In this document: positions 53,477-62,699 of the stretch, in pieces
How positions within the stretch are numbered: the first letter of the stretch is position 1
Layout: each line of letters begins with the position of its first letter
Source of the DNA: Bradyrhizobium tropiciagri
GTDB lineage: Bacteria > Pseudomonadota > Alphaproteobacteria > Rhizobiales > Xanthobacteraceae
NCBI RefSeq assembly: GCF_018130545.1
Contig: NZ_JAFCKF010000007.1
Location: forward strand, 62,001-126,000
DNA: 64,000 nt
Direction of reading: 5' to 3'
Translations under genes and position numbers: made by a program
The notes under the pieces: generated by a model
What the model was told of the DNA's origin: nothing
What the model saw: the letters and a program-made list of their open reading frames with translations, nothing else
Databases searched by the model: none

Positions 53477-54823
53477 CTAGGCTCGGCCACCTTCAGTAAT
53501 CAGTTCGAGCGGCTGCCCCCGGGTTTCGCGTCCGAGCATAGCCATGGCGAGCGACTGGATCACAAACAGGATTGATACGGCGGTGACCACACCCATTGCT
53601 CCCCAGTGATTGAACAGGAGAACAGTCGCGAACGGCGTTCCAAGCGCAGTGAGGCGGGCAATGCCCAAACAAATGGAATTGCACCGCATTCGAGCGGCCG
53701 TTGGGTACAACTCCGGCAGATAGACAGCTTGGATTGTGGCGAGCAGAAAATAGGTTACTGTAAAGACAACGAACCCAACCGCCATTCCGGATACCTGGGA
53801 CGTCACTTGGCCGAACGCAAGACCCGCTATCGCTGCGGCCAGGGAACCGAAGATGATTGCGGCTCGGCGCCCGATCCTGTCTACGAACAGGAATGCGAGG
53901 AACGTGCCGATAGGCCCGCCTAGCGACATCACAGTTGCCTGTCCCAACGAGCTGTTAATCGGAATTCCCTGCTTCACGAGGAATGATGGCACCCAAGCGA
54001 TCAGTCCGTAGAGCGCCGCGAACATCACGGTCTGCATCAAGCTTCCGAGAATGAGAGGTCGTACCAGCTTGCGTTGGAAGATCGATTGGTATTGGGGACC
54101 CGGGGTTGGTTCGGGATGGCCGAGTGTCAGACCATTCCGGATCGTCTCCGCTTCGATAGCAGTAACGACGTTGTCTGCTTCAGCGAATTTTCCTTGGGTT
54201 TCGAGCCAACGAGGCGATTCTGGCATCACCTTTCTCATCCAAAGGATGATGAGCGCACCGACACCGGGCAGGACGAACATGATCCTCCAACCAAACCACG
54301 GGATCAGAATCCAGCTTAGAAGTGTCGACGTTAGGAGGCCGAAACTCGAGATCGTCGAAAGCAGCGCAACCCAGCGTCCGCGCTTTGACGCCGGAACAAA
54401 TTCGGAAAGGGTCGCATAGCACAACACCAGTTCGGCACCGAGACCAACGCCGCAGATGGCCCGCGTTACGATCAGCCACTCCATGTTGGGAGCGAACGCC
54501 CCCGCTATCGAGGCGATTCCGAACAGGGCAAGGTTGAAGCGGAAGATCGGACGTCGGCCAAACCGATCGGAGAGAACGCCCGCGATAGCTGTGCCGAGCA
54601 GCATTCCGGCAAATGTCATCGAGATGAAGAATGCATTCAGCTCAAGGGTCGAGAAACCGGTGTTAAGGAATACGCCGGTGACGGCGCCTGCGATGTAGAG
54701 GTCAAACGCGTCGCAGAACAGCCCACCGCCGATCAGGACCAGAAGCCGTCTGTGAAACGATCCCGGCGGTAACCTATCCAATCGTGCCGCGGAATTTAGG
54801 TCGTGCCGAATCGGCTGTTCCAT
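53477..54823 (-). CDS. MFS transporter, aromatic/organic acid:proton symporter type
   Basis: The 448-residue protein has twelve predicted transmembrane segments. The loop 2-3 motif is GVLSDRFGRRPIFR; the loop 8-9 counterpart is FLFVDRIGRRAA; PESPRWLETQGKF lies in the central loop. It resembles AAHS/SP-type members that import aromatic or small organic acids. It lies between the M20 hydrolase and the M24 peptidase genes and probably supplies their substrate. Confidence 0.88.
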   Translation of the reverse strand: MEQPIRHDLNSAARLDRLPPGSFHRRLLVLIGGGLFCDAFDLYIAGAVTGVFLNTGFSTLELNAFFISMTFAGMLLGTAIAGVLSDRFGRRPIFRFNLALFGIASIAGAFAPNMEWLIVTRAICGVGLGAELVLCYATLSEFVPASKRGRWVALLSTISSFGLLTSTLLSWILIPWFGWRIMFVLPGVGALIILWMRKVMPESPRWLETQGKFAEADNVVTAIEAETIRNGLTLGHPEPTPGPQYQSIFQRKLVRPLILGSLMQTVMFAALYGLIAWVPSFLVKQGIPINSSLGQATVMSLGGPIGTFLAFLFVDRIGRRAAIIFGSLAAAIAGLAFGQVTSQVSGMAVGFVVFTVTYFLLATIQAVYLPELYPTAARMRCNSICLGIARLTALGTPFATVLLFNHWGAMGVVTAVSILFVIQSLAMAMLGRETRGQPLELITEGGRA

Positions 54824-54859
54824 TGCTTATTCCCTCCTCGATTTATTGTTTGTGTGCAG

Positions 54860-56281
54860 TCAGTGCATGGGCAATTCCGGACGAGCTCCTTCTGGAATCG
54901 GATCTATGAAGGGCGTTTCCTGCAGACGTCGCCGGTGATCGTCCTTTGCCTCTCGGATCAGCTCAGGTTGACAAAGCAGGCTGACAGCAACGCTGGCCAT
55001 GATTTTAGCGGCGTGCGCCATGCCTTTATGAGCGGCAGGCGCTTTGCCCTGAGCGACGAGCTGCCACGAGTGCCCCGGCGTTCCGATGGCGAAGGTTGCG
55101 CTACGTAGTTGAACCGTAGGGACGATCCAGCTCACGTTGCCCACATCTGTCGATGTTACGAGCGTCCCATCACCACTCTCTGGTGGGAAGACGAAGTCAC
55201 ACAATGCCGCATCTTTCGATGGTTTCAGCCCAAAGGCCGCATACGATGTCCGAATATCATCGTCCGTGAATGTCTTCTGGAAACGCGCGGCAAAGGCGCG
55301 GTCTGCATCGTCGAATTGCGGCGGACCGAGCAGATCGAGATGCGCGTGCATCAGTCGCTCGAGGGGCGTGTTGCCAACAAGGTTCGCCTCACCCGTCACG
55401 ACCTGCCAGCGTACTCTGGTCTCGGTCATCAGCGCCGCGCCCTCGGCGATTTTCTCGACCCGCCGGAGCAGAGTCTGAAGTTCCTGGACGCTACCTCCCC
55501 GTACCAGATAACGAACCGTGGCCTTTGCCTGGACTACATTGGGAGCCACGCCGCCGGCATCGATTATCGCGTAATGTATCCGCGCGCGGCTCGGCATATG
55601 CTCCCGCATATAGTTGGCGCCGACGTTCATGAGTTCGACGGCATCCAGCGCACTGCGGCCGAGATGGGGCGTTGAGCCGGCGTGGGATCCCCGGCCGGTG
55701 AAATGAAAGTTCACCTCACTGCAGGCAAGCGAAACGGGATTGGCTACGCCTGTGAAAGGGGCCGGATGCCAGGTTATCGCGATATCGACGCCGTCGAAGG
55801 CACCTGCCCGAACTAGAAAACCTTTGCCTGAACCGCCTTCTTCAGCCGGGCAGCCGTAGTAGCGGACCCGTCCCGGGATCCGTGCAGTCTCAAGGTAGTC
55901 TTTGACCGCCGTCGCGGCCAACAGTGCTCCAGCCCCGAGAAGATTGTGGCCGCAGCCGTGCCCATTTCCGTCGGCGGCGATCGGTACTGGCTCCAAAATG
56001 CCGGCCTGTTGGCTCAGGCCGGGAAGCGCATCATATTCCCCTAGTATCGCGATAACGGGCCCGCTCTCGCCGGCCTCGCCAAGCAAGGCCGTCGGCAGTC
56101 CGCCGAAACCGCGGCTCACCTTGAATCCTTCCGCCTCGAGCACCGCCCCGTGAGCCTCGGATGAGCGATGTTCTCTGTAGTTTAGCTCAGGGGTCCCCCA
56201 TACCTGGTCACTTAGCGCCCAAAACGCCGCCTGTTTGGCTTCGACGAGCGCCCAGATCTTCGTCTCAAGACGCGGTGTCAT
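54860..56281 (-). CDS. M20-family amidohydrolase (AbgB-like)
   Basis: The 473-residue metallo-amidohydrolase has GEYDALPGLSQQAG, the metal motif GHGCGHNLLGAGALLAA, GCPAEEGGSGKGF with the catalytic and metal Glu, and a dimerisation domain near 190-300. Members split N-acyl amino acids or aminobenzoyl-glutamate. ATG at 56281 has GAGAGGGTGG upstream; the frame is open to 56704, but that part overlaps the divergent Lrp gene and does not resemble the family. It heads the operon MFS, M24, HyuA, HyuB. Confidence 0.88.
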   Translation of the reverse strand: MTPRLETKIWALVEAKQAAFWALSDQVWGTPELNYREHRSSEAHGAVLEAEGFKVSRGFGGLPTALLGEAGESGPVIAILGEYDALPGLSQQAGILEPVPIAADGNGHGCGHNLLGAGALLAATAVKDYLETARIPGRVRYYGCPAEEGGSGKGFLVRAGAFDGVDIAITWHPAPFTGVANPVSLACSEVNFHFTGRGSHAGSTPHLGRSALDAVELMNVGANYMREHMPSRARIHYAIIDAGGVAPNVVQAKATVRYLVRGGSVQELQTLLRRVEKIAEGAALMTETRVRWQVVTGEANLVGNTPLERLMHAHLDLLGPPQFDDADRAFAARFQKTFTDDDIRTSYAAFGLKPSKDAALCDFVFPPESGDGTLVTSTDVGNVSWIVPTVQLRSATFAIGTPGHSWQLVAQGKAPAAHKGMAHAAKIMASVAVSLLCQPELIREAKDDHRRRLQETPFIDPIPEGARPELPMH

Positions 56282-56425
56282 GCCACCCTCTCTCGATCGT
56301 CCGCGGCGCATCCTTGGAGCGATTGCGCTTGCGCTTTGCAACAATGATGAGAAAGTATTTTGCGGAGGGCGATAAGTACGCTCTCTTTTAGATCGATTGA
56401 CGCAACAATTTCTCACGGCGACCAG

Positions 56426-56917
56426 ATGCGGGCAACCAAGCTTCCAGAACTCGATGACTTCGATCACGCCATCCTGCGTGAGTTGCAAGAGAGCAACGCT
56501 ACACCGCTCCACAAGATCGCGGAGCGGGTCAACCTTTCGACGGCAGCCGTTCAGCGACGCATTCGAAGACTTGAAGAGACCGGAGTGATCCAGGCCAATG
56601 TCGCGATCGTCGATCCGACGCGTATCGGGCTTCCAATCACTATTCTTGTGGAGGTCCATGTGGAGCGCGCACACATGGAGGACCTCGATGCAATGAAGGC
56701 CCATTTGTCCGGCCCTGAGGTCCAGCAGTGCTACTACGTGACGGGAGACGCAGACTTCGTCTTGGTCGTAACGGTAGCTACAATGGCGGATTATGAGGAT
56801 CTAGCGCGCCGCTTGTTTTACGAGCACAAGAACATCAAATGGTTTCGGAGCATCGTCGTTATGGATCGTGTCAAAGTGGGATTGACCTTGCCGATACACA
56901 ACGTCGAACCCAGATAG
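56426..56917 (+). CDS. Lrp/AsnC-family transcriptional regulator
   Basis: The 163-residue protein has an AsnC helix-turn-helix (about 8-60, LDDFDHAILRELQESNATP and LSTAAVQRRIRRLEETGVI) and a RAM ligand-binding domain (about 75-150, VQQCYYVTGDADFVLVV). Such proteins sense amino acids. ATG at 56426 fits the family length; in-frame codons run back to 56360. It is divergent from the M20/MFS/M24/HyuAB operon and is its probable activator or repressor, which supports an amino-acid-like inducer. Confidence 0.9.
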   Translation: MRATKLPELDDFDHAILRELQESNATPLHKIAERVNLSTAAVQRRIRRLEETGVIQANVAIVDPTRIGLPITILVEVHVERAHMEDLDAMKAHLSGPEVQQCYYVTGDADFVLVVTVATMADYEDLARRLFYEHKNIKWFRSIVVMDRVKVGLTLPIHNVEPR

Positions 56918-57003
56918 GTCGACCAGCGATCTTACGGGCCTCTCGTCCTGACCGCGTAACGCGGAATACTAGGACTCGTAGCAGCGCCAAACAGTTGGGC
57001 TGT

Positions 57004-58062
57004 CTATTGTAGGCGATCGCTTTCAAGCCAACTCTGAGCCCGCTCAAACAACTTGATGCATGACTGGTGCAGACGCTGCCCCGTAATCTTAGAGGCTGCT
57101 CCCGCGCAGGCACGAGCGTATGTACCTTCAAGAATGACACCAAGCTTGTAGCATGCGAGTACGCCGTACCACCGTATGTGTGTCGTATCTCGTTGGCTTC
57201 CTTCTCGATAGCGATCCACCAGATCTCCGATACTCGGAAACCCGCCCCACGGCTTGATGCCGAATTCCGCGATTGTGTGTCCATCTACGCCTGGCCAAGT
57301 GGCTATGATCCACCCCATGTCGAGAAGGGGGTCGCCGATGGTAGCAAGCTCCCAGTCGACGATTGCCGCTAGCTCAGGACCATTCTTGCGAAACATGACG
57401 TTGGCCAAATGATAGTCGCCATGCATCAGGCCTGGCGTGAAGGATGGAGGAACGTGATCGGCGAGCCACTTGGCCACTTGGTCAAGTCCTGGGATCGATC
57501 CTGCCCCGGGCCATCCCTCATAATCCCGATAGCCGTCCAACAGCGCCCGCCACCTCGGTACTTGTCGTTCGAGAAATCCGTCGCTTTTGCCGAAATCGCA
57601 AAGCCCAACTGCCACGTGATCGACGCGGCCGAGCGCAAGAGCACCGTCCACCAATGCGAAGCCCATTTCCCGGCGAACGCTCCTGTCACTCGCATGGAGT
57701 GGTGGCAACATGACCGTAGCGTTGAAACCATCGATCGGCTCCATCAAATAGAACGCTGCTCCGATAACCTGCTCCGAGGAACATGCTGCAATTAATCGCG
57801 GATGGGGGACGTCTGTGGATGCCAACGCGCCGAGTACGCGAGCTTCGCGTCGGTTGGTCGCGTTCCCATCGCCGCGCGGGTGACGTGGCGAACGGCGGAG
57901 AACAAAAGGACGGCCATCACGATAGAACAACAGGAGGACATTCTGCGTGCCGCCTGCCAACGGGGTCGGATCCTCGATTGCACCACTGCCCAAGCCAACC
58001 CGGTCCATCCAGGCGCACACTTTGTTGAGATCGACTAAATCTTTCCAAGGTTCGTCGCTCAT
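57004..58062 (-). CDS. APH-family kinase (LvaA/ACAD10-type phosphotransferase)
   Basis: The 352-residue protein has the aminoglycoside phosphotransferase fold: nucleotide region LAGGTQNVLLLFYRDGRPFV, catalytic loop LMHGDYHLANVMF with the catalytic Asp and Asn, and AIVDWELATIGDPLLDMGW with the metal-binding Asp. The DWELATIGDP form belongs to the subgroup found in LvaA and in the kinase part of ACAD10/11, which phosphorylates 4-hydroxyacyl-CoA. It is not an antibiotic-resistance type. It lies in line with two SDRs and an acyl-CoA dehydrogenase, the same partner set as in levulinate-type pathways. Confidence 0.82.
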   Translation of the reverse strand: MSDEPWKDLVDLNKVCAWMDRVGLGSGAIEDPTPLAGGTQNVLLLFYRDGRPFVLRRSPRHPRGDGNATNRREARVLGALASTDVPHPRLIAACSSEQVIGAAFYLMEPIDGFNATVMLPPLHASDRSVRREMGFALVDGALALGRVDHVAVGLCDFGKSDGFLERQVPRWRALLDGYRDYEGWPGAGSIPGLDQVAKWLADHVPPSFTPGLMHGDYHLANVMFRKNGPELAAIVDWELATIGDPLLDMGWIIATWPGVDGHTIAEFGIKPWGGFPSIGDLVDRYREGSQRDTTHIRWYGVLACYKLGVILEGTYARACAGAASKITGQRLHQSCIKLFERAQSWLESDRLQ

Positions 58063-58126
58063 GGCGGTAATCCGATCGAAATGAATGCGTTCAAGCCGTC
58101 GTGCTCTCGCGTCGACACTGCAGTCG

Positions 58127-58861
58127 CTACAAGATGAAACCGCCGTCCACCACGATCGTCTGCCCGACGATGTAGGAAGCGAGCGGCGATGCCAGGAATA
58201 GTGCTGCTCCAGCCATGTCGGCCGGCGTGCCGAGACGTTTAAGCGGAATTCGCTGCAACGCGCCTTCCAGTCGTTTTGGATTATTGGTGGTAACCCTAGT
58301 CAGCTTGCTGTCAACGAGGCCCGGCGCGATGCCATTAACGCGGATCCCGTCTTCGGCCCAGGCTTGCCCCATCGTTCTGGTAAGTCCCACCGCTCCGGTC
58401 TTTGACGCATTGTAAGCCGGATTTCCCTTCGTCGAATGATAGGCCGCCGTCGAGCTCACTATGATAAGTGATCCGCTGCTAACCCTGAGCATTTCATGAA
58501 ACTTCGTGCAACACGCCATCAAGCTCATCAGGTTGATCTCCATGACCTTCCGGAAGCCCGACATCACGAATTCACCGCGCTTGTAGATGACGGTGCCCTG
58601 CGCCAGCACGAGGACGTCCAGTCTCTCGAAGGCAGGCACAAAGCTATCGAGCGCACCATCGTCCGCGAGGTCAAGTTGAGCATAGTGTAGCCCCTCAAGA
58701 TCTGACCCTTCTTCAGACCGATAGTCCGTCGAAGCAGCGCGGGTGCCGGATACATGCACCGACGCGCCTTTGGATCGAAATGCCTGAGCTATTCCATTGC
58801 CAATCCCGCTCGATCCTCCGACAACCAGAACCACTTTGCCGGTATAATCAAGTTCGTGCAT
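58127..58861 (-). CDS. Short-chain dehydrogenase/reductase
   Basis: The 244-residue SDR has VVGGSSGIGNGIA at the cofactor site, LAQGTVIYKRG, and YNASKTGAVGLT in the active site with Ser in VSSTAAY. It would interconvert a hydroxy and a keto group. It lies 64 bases upstream of the APH-type kinase gene and 121 bases downstream of another SDR. In a 4-hydroxyacid route it could reduce the keto acid or oxidise the 3-hydroxy product; which one is open. Confidence 0.87.
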   Translation of the reverse strand: MHELDYTGKVVLVVGGSSGIGNGIAQAFRSKGASVHVSGTRAASTDYRSEEGSDLEGLHYAQLDLADDGALDSFVPAFERLDVLVLAQGTVIYKRGEFVMSGFRKVMEINLMSLMACCTKFHEMLRVSSGSLIIVSSTAAYHSTKGNPAYNASKTGAVGLTRTMGQAWAEDGIRVNGIAPGLVDSKLTRVTTNNPKRLEGALQRIPLKRLGTPADMAGAALFLASPLASYIVGQTIVVDGGFIL

Positions 58862-58982
58862 AGCGTTGCCTCAAGATATTTGAGCGAAGCACTGGGTTGT
58901 TGTCGTAAAAGCCTTGTCAGGCCGGAGACAAGTCTCGGTCCAGGAAGGGCGGCGTGATCTTATCTCGGCCGGCCTCATTCTT

Positions 58983-59798
58983 TCAGAGCGAGTAGGCGAT
59001 CGCCTCCTTAAGCCTATCGAAGCGCCGATTGATGTAGGCTTCGGTTTCCTTGTGAGTGATCACATAGAGCGCATTGCGACGAATGGCATCCACGACCAGA
59101 TCGCCGACCAGCTCTACCGGTAGAACACGTCCCTCCCCGGATCCGTTTTCCCTGTCTGTGTAAACAGTTCGCCTTTCTGGTCCCCCGAGCTCCGCTGGTC
59201 GATTGCGATAGCTCTGCTCGATCTTCGTCTCCACGCGCATCGGACAGAGAACCGTCACGCCTATGTTCATTTCACGCAGATCCTTCGACAGACATTCCGC
59301 AAGCGCGACAACGGCTGCCTTGGATACGCTGTATGGTCCAAGGCTTCGATTGCTGATGAGCCCGGCAAAACTGGAGGTGAAAAGGACGTGGCCCCCTTCT
59401 TTCTGTTCGATCATCCGGGGTATGAAAGTCTCGACGCCGTGAACCGCGCCCCATAGATTGACATTGATGGCCCATTGCCAATCAGCATGTGTCATTGACT
59501 GCGTTGGTCCAAAAATTGCAACGCCGGCGTTATTGAAGCAAATGTGGACTGCCCCGAAACGGGACCAAGCTTGGTCCGCAAGATGTTCAACCGATGATTT
59601 GCATGCTACATCGGTTACTACACCACATACCTCTGCGCCGTCCGCTTCGAGCGACGCAACCGCCTTGATCAACTGATCCTGCTCGATGTCCGCGATTACG
59701 AGCTTGACGCCCTCCCGGGCGAGAGAGCGTGCCGCAGCGAATCCGATTCCGCTTGCCCCGCCTGTTATGACGGCAATTTTTCCTTTGAGTTCCTGCAT
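58983..59798 (-). CDS. Short-chain dehydrogenase/reductase
   Basis: The 271-residue classical SDR has TGGASGIGFAAARSLAREG at the N-terminus, NNAGVAIFG, and YSVSKAAVVALAE in the active site. It shares architecture, and a longer C-terminus than usual (VVDAIRRNALYVITHKE), with the SDR at 20584-21390 (LVLDAINRNQLYVLTHAN), so the two are likely paralogues. It lies between the acyl-CoA dehydrogenase and the other SDR of this operon. Confidence 0.88.
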   Translation of the reverse strand: MQELKGKIAVITGGASGIGFAAARSLAREGVKLVIADIEQDQLIKAVASLEADGAEVCGVVTDVACKSSVEHLADQAWSRFGAVHICFNNAGVAIFGPTQSMTHADWQWAINVNLWGAVHGVETFIPRMIEQKEGGHVLFTSSFAGLISNRSLGPYSVSKAAVVALAECLSKDLREMNIGVTVLCPMRVETKIEQSYRNRPAELGGPERRTVYTDRENGSGEGRVLPVELVGDLVVDAIRRNALYVITHKETEAYINRRFDRLKEAIAYSL

Positions 59799-59922
59799 TC
59801 TTATCCCCTTGATCGGTTCCCTACGGTTGAGCCATTGCTCTTCTGCCGGCCAAGCCTCTGCGCTCTGATCCCAACGACAACTCGAGACGACTGCGTTTTT
59901 CGCAAGCGTGACCGGCTAGCTC

Positions 59923-61218
59923 TTAGATCGCAGAAACAACCGCCTCCTCGACTTGCTGGGCATACTTGGCAATCGCTGCGGCCTGCAGTGTCGGAATATA
60001 TTGAGACGGAAACTGCCCGTCCGTGCCACGCCGCTCCCGTAGAAGCTGGCGCGCTACGGTGATTTTGTGAACTTCCGTCGGCCCGTCGGCTAACCCCATT
60101 TGAAAACTCTCCAGGACCTGTTCTGCGAAGGGCATGTCGGGCGTCACGCCGAGCGAGCCGTGCAGATGCAACGCGCGGGCTGCAACATCGTGGAATATCT
60201 TCGGCATCAGCGCCTTGACCGCTGAGATATCCTTTCGTACCGCCAAATAGTTCTTATGTTTGTCGATCTTCCAGGCGGTACGCAAGACCAGCAGACGGAA
60301 TTGCTCGATATCCATCCAGGAGTCTGCGATTTTCTCTTGCACCATTTGTTTGTCGGCAAGAAGAGAGCCCTGCGTTTCGCGGCTCAGTACCCGCTCGCAC
60401 ATTAGTTCGAACGACTTCTGGACCTGACCGATCGTTCGCATGGCATGATGGATCCTGCCGCCGCCGAGCCGCGTCTGGGCCACGACGAACCCACCACCTC
60501 GCGGACCCAAAAGATGATCGGCCGGCACCCTGACATCGCTGAAGCGTATATAGGCGTGAGACGGATGGCCATGAATGCCAACTGGCATGTTGCGGATGAT
60601 CTCGATCCCGGCCGTCTCTGCAGGTACGATGAAGGTCGACAAGCGGTGGTATTCACCCGCTGCGGCATCCGTGACGGCCATCACGATCAGGACGCTCGCT
60701 ACATGCGCATGCGAGGCAAACCATTTCTCACCGTTGAGCACCCAAGTGTCGCCGACGAGCTCGGCGCGGGTGGTGAACACCTTCGGATCGGCACCGCCCT
60801 GCGGCTCTGTCATGGCGAAGCAAGAGACAATCCGATTGTCGAGCAGCGGACTAAGGTAGCGGTCCTTTTGTGCCGGCGTGCCGTAGTGAGCGAGGATCTC
60901 TGCGTTGCCGGAATCCGGCGCTTGACAGCCGAATACTGTTGGTCCGAAGCGCGAGCGCCCGAGAATTTCGTTGATCAGCGCGAGTTTGACCTGACCGTAG
61001 CCTTGACCACCAAGCTCGGGGCCGAGGTGGCATGCCCATAGGCCACGTTTCTTGACCTCCGCTTGCAAGGGGCGGACCAAAGCGTTCCGCTTTGGATTAT
61101 CAACTTCATAAGGAAACCCCAGGATGTAATCGAGCGGCTCGACCTCCTCCCGCACAAAGGCATTGATCCAGTCGAGCTCCTTCTGAAAATCCGGTTCAGT
61201 TTCGAAATCCCAGGACAT
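59923..61218 (-). CDS. Acyl-CoA dehydrogenase (ACAD10/11-like)
   Basis: The 431-residue dehydrogenase starts MSWDFETEPDFQKELDW. It has FAMTEPQGGADPKVFTTRAE and EKWFASHAHVA at the flavin site, and LHLHGSLGVTPDMPFAEQVL in the C-terminal domain. In the ACAD10/11 group the dehydrogenase works with an APH-type kinase on 4-hydroxyacyl-CoA; here the kinase gene is three genes downstream. ATG at 61218 is preferred to the in-frame start at 61239. It is divergent from a LysR gene. Confidence 0.88.
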   Translation of the reverse strand: MSWDFETEPDFQKELDWINAFVREEVEPLDYILGFPYEVDNPKRNALVRPLQAEVKKRGLWACHLGPELGGQGYGQVKLALINEILGRSRFGPTVFGCQAPDSGNAEILAHYGTPAQKDRYLSPLLDNRIVSCFAMTEPQGGADPKVFTTRAELVGDTWVLNGEKWFASHAHVASVLIVMAVTDAAAGEYHRLSTFIVPAETAGIEIIRNMPVGIHGHPSHAYIRFSDVRVPADHLLGPRGGGFVVAQTRLGGGRIHHAMRTIGQVQKSFELMCERVLSRETQGSLLADKQMVQEKIADSWMDIEQFRLLVLRTAWKIDKHKNYLAVRKDISAVKALMPKIFHDVAARALHLHGSLGVTPDMPFAEQVLESFQMGLADGPTEVHKITVARQLLRERRGTDGQFPSQYIPTLQAAAIAKYAQQVEEAVVSAI

Positions 61219-61576
61219 GACGTTCCTCACCTCGCGCACTTTTTCGTTCGCGTAAGGGGGCCATCAAAGACTTCAAAGGTCCAATCGGATATTCGTAACG
61301 TTTCGATCCAAATCAGTTATGGATCCAGTCGATTCAACCTTTGCGCCGTCTTCGCCTCAATGGCGTGATTGTGCCGTTCCTGCCGCGGAACTGGGCGGCT
61401 TATGTCAACCTGCATGGGAATGGGCATATTCCTGCCCGGCAGAAAAAGACCATCTTCCGCCACCCCGCGGTCCTAGCTACCGCGCCAGCGCATGACGTTT
61501 GCAAACAAAATCAATAACATAGGAAGGAGCGGCCGGCGGCCGAACCACATGTATTCCCAGAAATGACAATTCGATT
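61219..61576. other. Intergenic region between dehydrogenase and LysR genes
   Basis: This is the leftward part of a 405-base divergent promoter region. I see no gene in it. The LysR-proximal end holds the TAGTT dyad described separately. Confidence 0.4.
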
Positions 61577-61596
61577 TAGTTATAGATATCCAACTA
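61577..61596. promoter_or_regulatory. LysR-type dyad TAGTT-N10-AACTA
   Basis: Five-base perfect outer arms, with the inner palindrome GATATC at 61585-61590. It lies 28 bases before the LysR ATG and upstream of the divergent dehydrogenase operon. The size and place fit a LysR recognition site. Confidence 0.5.
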
Positions 61597-61623
61597 TCCG
61601 CGCGGCGGCTCCAGGAGATGGGC

Positions 61624-62604
61624 ATGGACCTCGATGCGATGCCTTACCGTATCTTTGTGACCGTCGCCGAAGAGCTGTCGTTCACGCGCGCATCCGAGGC
61701 GCTGAATATATCGCAACCAGCACTATCAGCTCGGATCCGCGAATTTGAACGCAGGCTCGGGTTTGCATTGTTCTCCCGTACCAGCCGGCGAGTCGAACTC
61801 ACTCCCGAGGGGCGGCTATTTCTCGGTAATGCGCGACGTATGGTGTCGGAAGCATCCTGGGCAACTCAGGCGGCGCGGGAAATCCGGGATAATGATCTGC
61901 GTATCGGTGCACCGCTCTATACATTGCATATTGCGAAACGCCGTGAATTGATCGATCGGCTGATCGTCGAGCATCCGGATATTCGACTACGAATCTTCGA
62001 CAAGAGCCATGCCCGCAACTACGCAGATCTCCTCCGCAAGGAAATCGATCTTGCACTGCTCGTAGAGCCATCCGACGTCAATGCAGCCGAAATGGATGCG
62101 GTATCGGAAGTCGACTGGCCGGATGGCCTCGAGCGTCTCAAGATGGGCGAGAAACGCCTCGCTCTGCAGATTCCTGCCGAGCATCCGTGGTCAGAGACGG
62201 ACGCGGTACCAATGGAAGACCTAAAGAACCAGCGTATCGCGGTGATCAATAGGATACTTGGTGCGCCGCTCTCGGCAGCTCTTACCCGCGCTCTGAGCGA
62301 ACTAGGCGCCGAACTGGTGCGACCGCCCGAAGGACATGCAGTCGCTGTAGAGCGCTATGGACGGCTTACGCGCACTCCGGCGGTCACACTGGGCTGGTTT
62401 GATGCCTTGCAAACCGGATCGTCCAAAGACGTCGTAGTACGTCAAATAAAGGGACTAAATTTCCGAACCACGCTGTCCCTGGTTCGCCTTCAGGGTGAGC
62501 AACGCCCGGCCGCCGCCTTGGTATGGGAAATGGCGAAAGGCCCACGTGCAGGGCGCAGGGCTATCGAAGACCGCCGTCCTGCGACAGCGGCCAGCGAGGC
62601 TTAG
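61624..62604 (+). CDS. LysR-family transcriptional regulator
   Basis: The 326-residue protein has a winged helix at 1-60 (YRIFVTVAEELSFTRASEAL, ISQPALSARIREFERRLG) and an effector domain to about 290. ATG at 61624 lies six bases after AGGAG; the ATG two codons earlier directly abuts that site. It is divergent from the dehydrogenase/SDR/SDR/kinase operon and probably controls it. Its C-terminal 25 residues are Arg/Ala-rich and poorly conserved in appearance. Confidence 0.88.
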   Translation: MDLDAMPYRIFVTVAEELSFTRASEALNISQPALSARIREFERRLGFALFSRTSRRVELTPEGRLFLGNARRMVSEASWATQAAREIRDNDLRIGAPLYTLHIAKRRELIDRLIVEHPDIRLRIFDKSHARNYADLLRKEIDLALLVEPSDVNAAEMDAVSEVDWPDGLERLKMGEKRLALQIPAEHPWSETDAVPMEDLKNQRIAVINRILGAPLSAALTRALSELGAELVRPPEGHAVAVERYGRLTRTPAVTLGWFDALQTGSSKDVVVRQIKGLNFRTTLSLVRLQGEQRPAAALVWEMAKGPRAGRRAIEDRRPATAASEA

Positions 62605-62699
62605 GGCGACAGCTGCTCGATACCATAGGCCGACGCCGTTACCGCTTCTGGTTACTCGCCTCAACTGTCACAACGGCGTTCGCGCCCTTGCCCTTGACC

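Noticed and set aside
57004-58062. Aminoglycoside resistance gene
   Set aside because: The APH fold is present, but the motif set and the acyl-CoA dehydrogenase/SDR neighbours point to the LvaA/ACAD10 subgroup.
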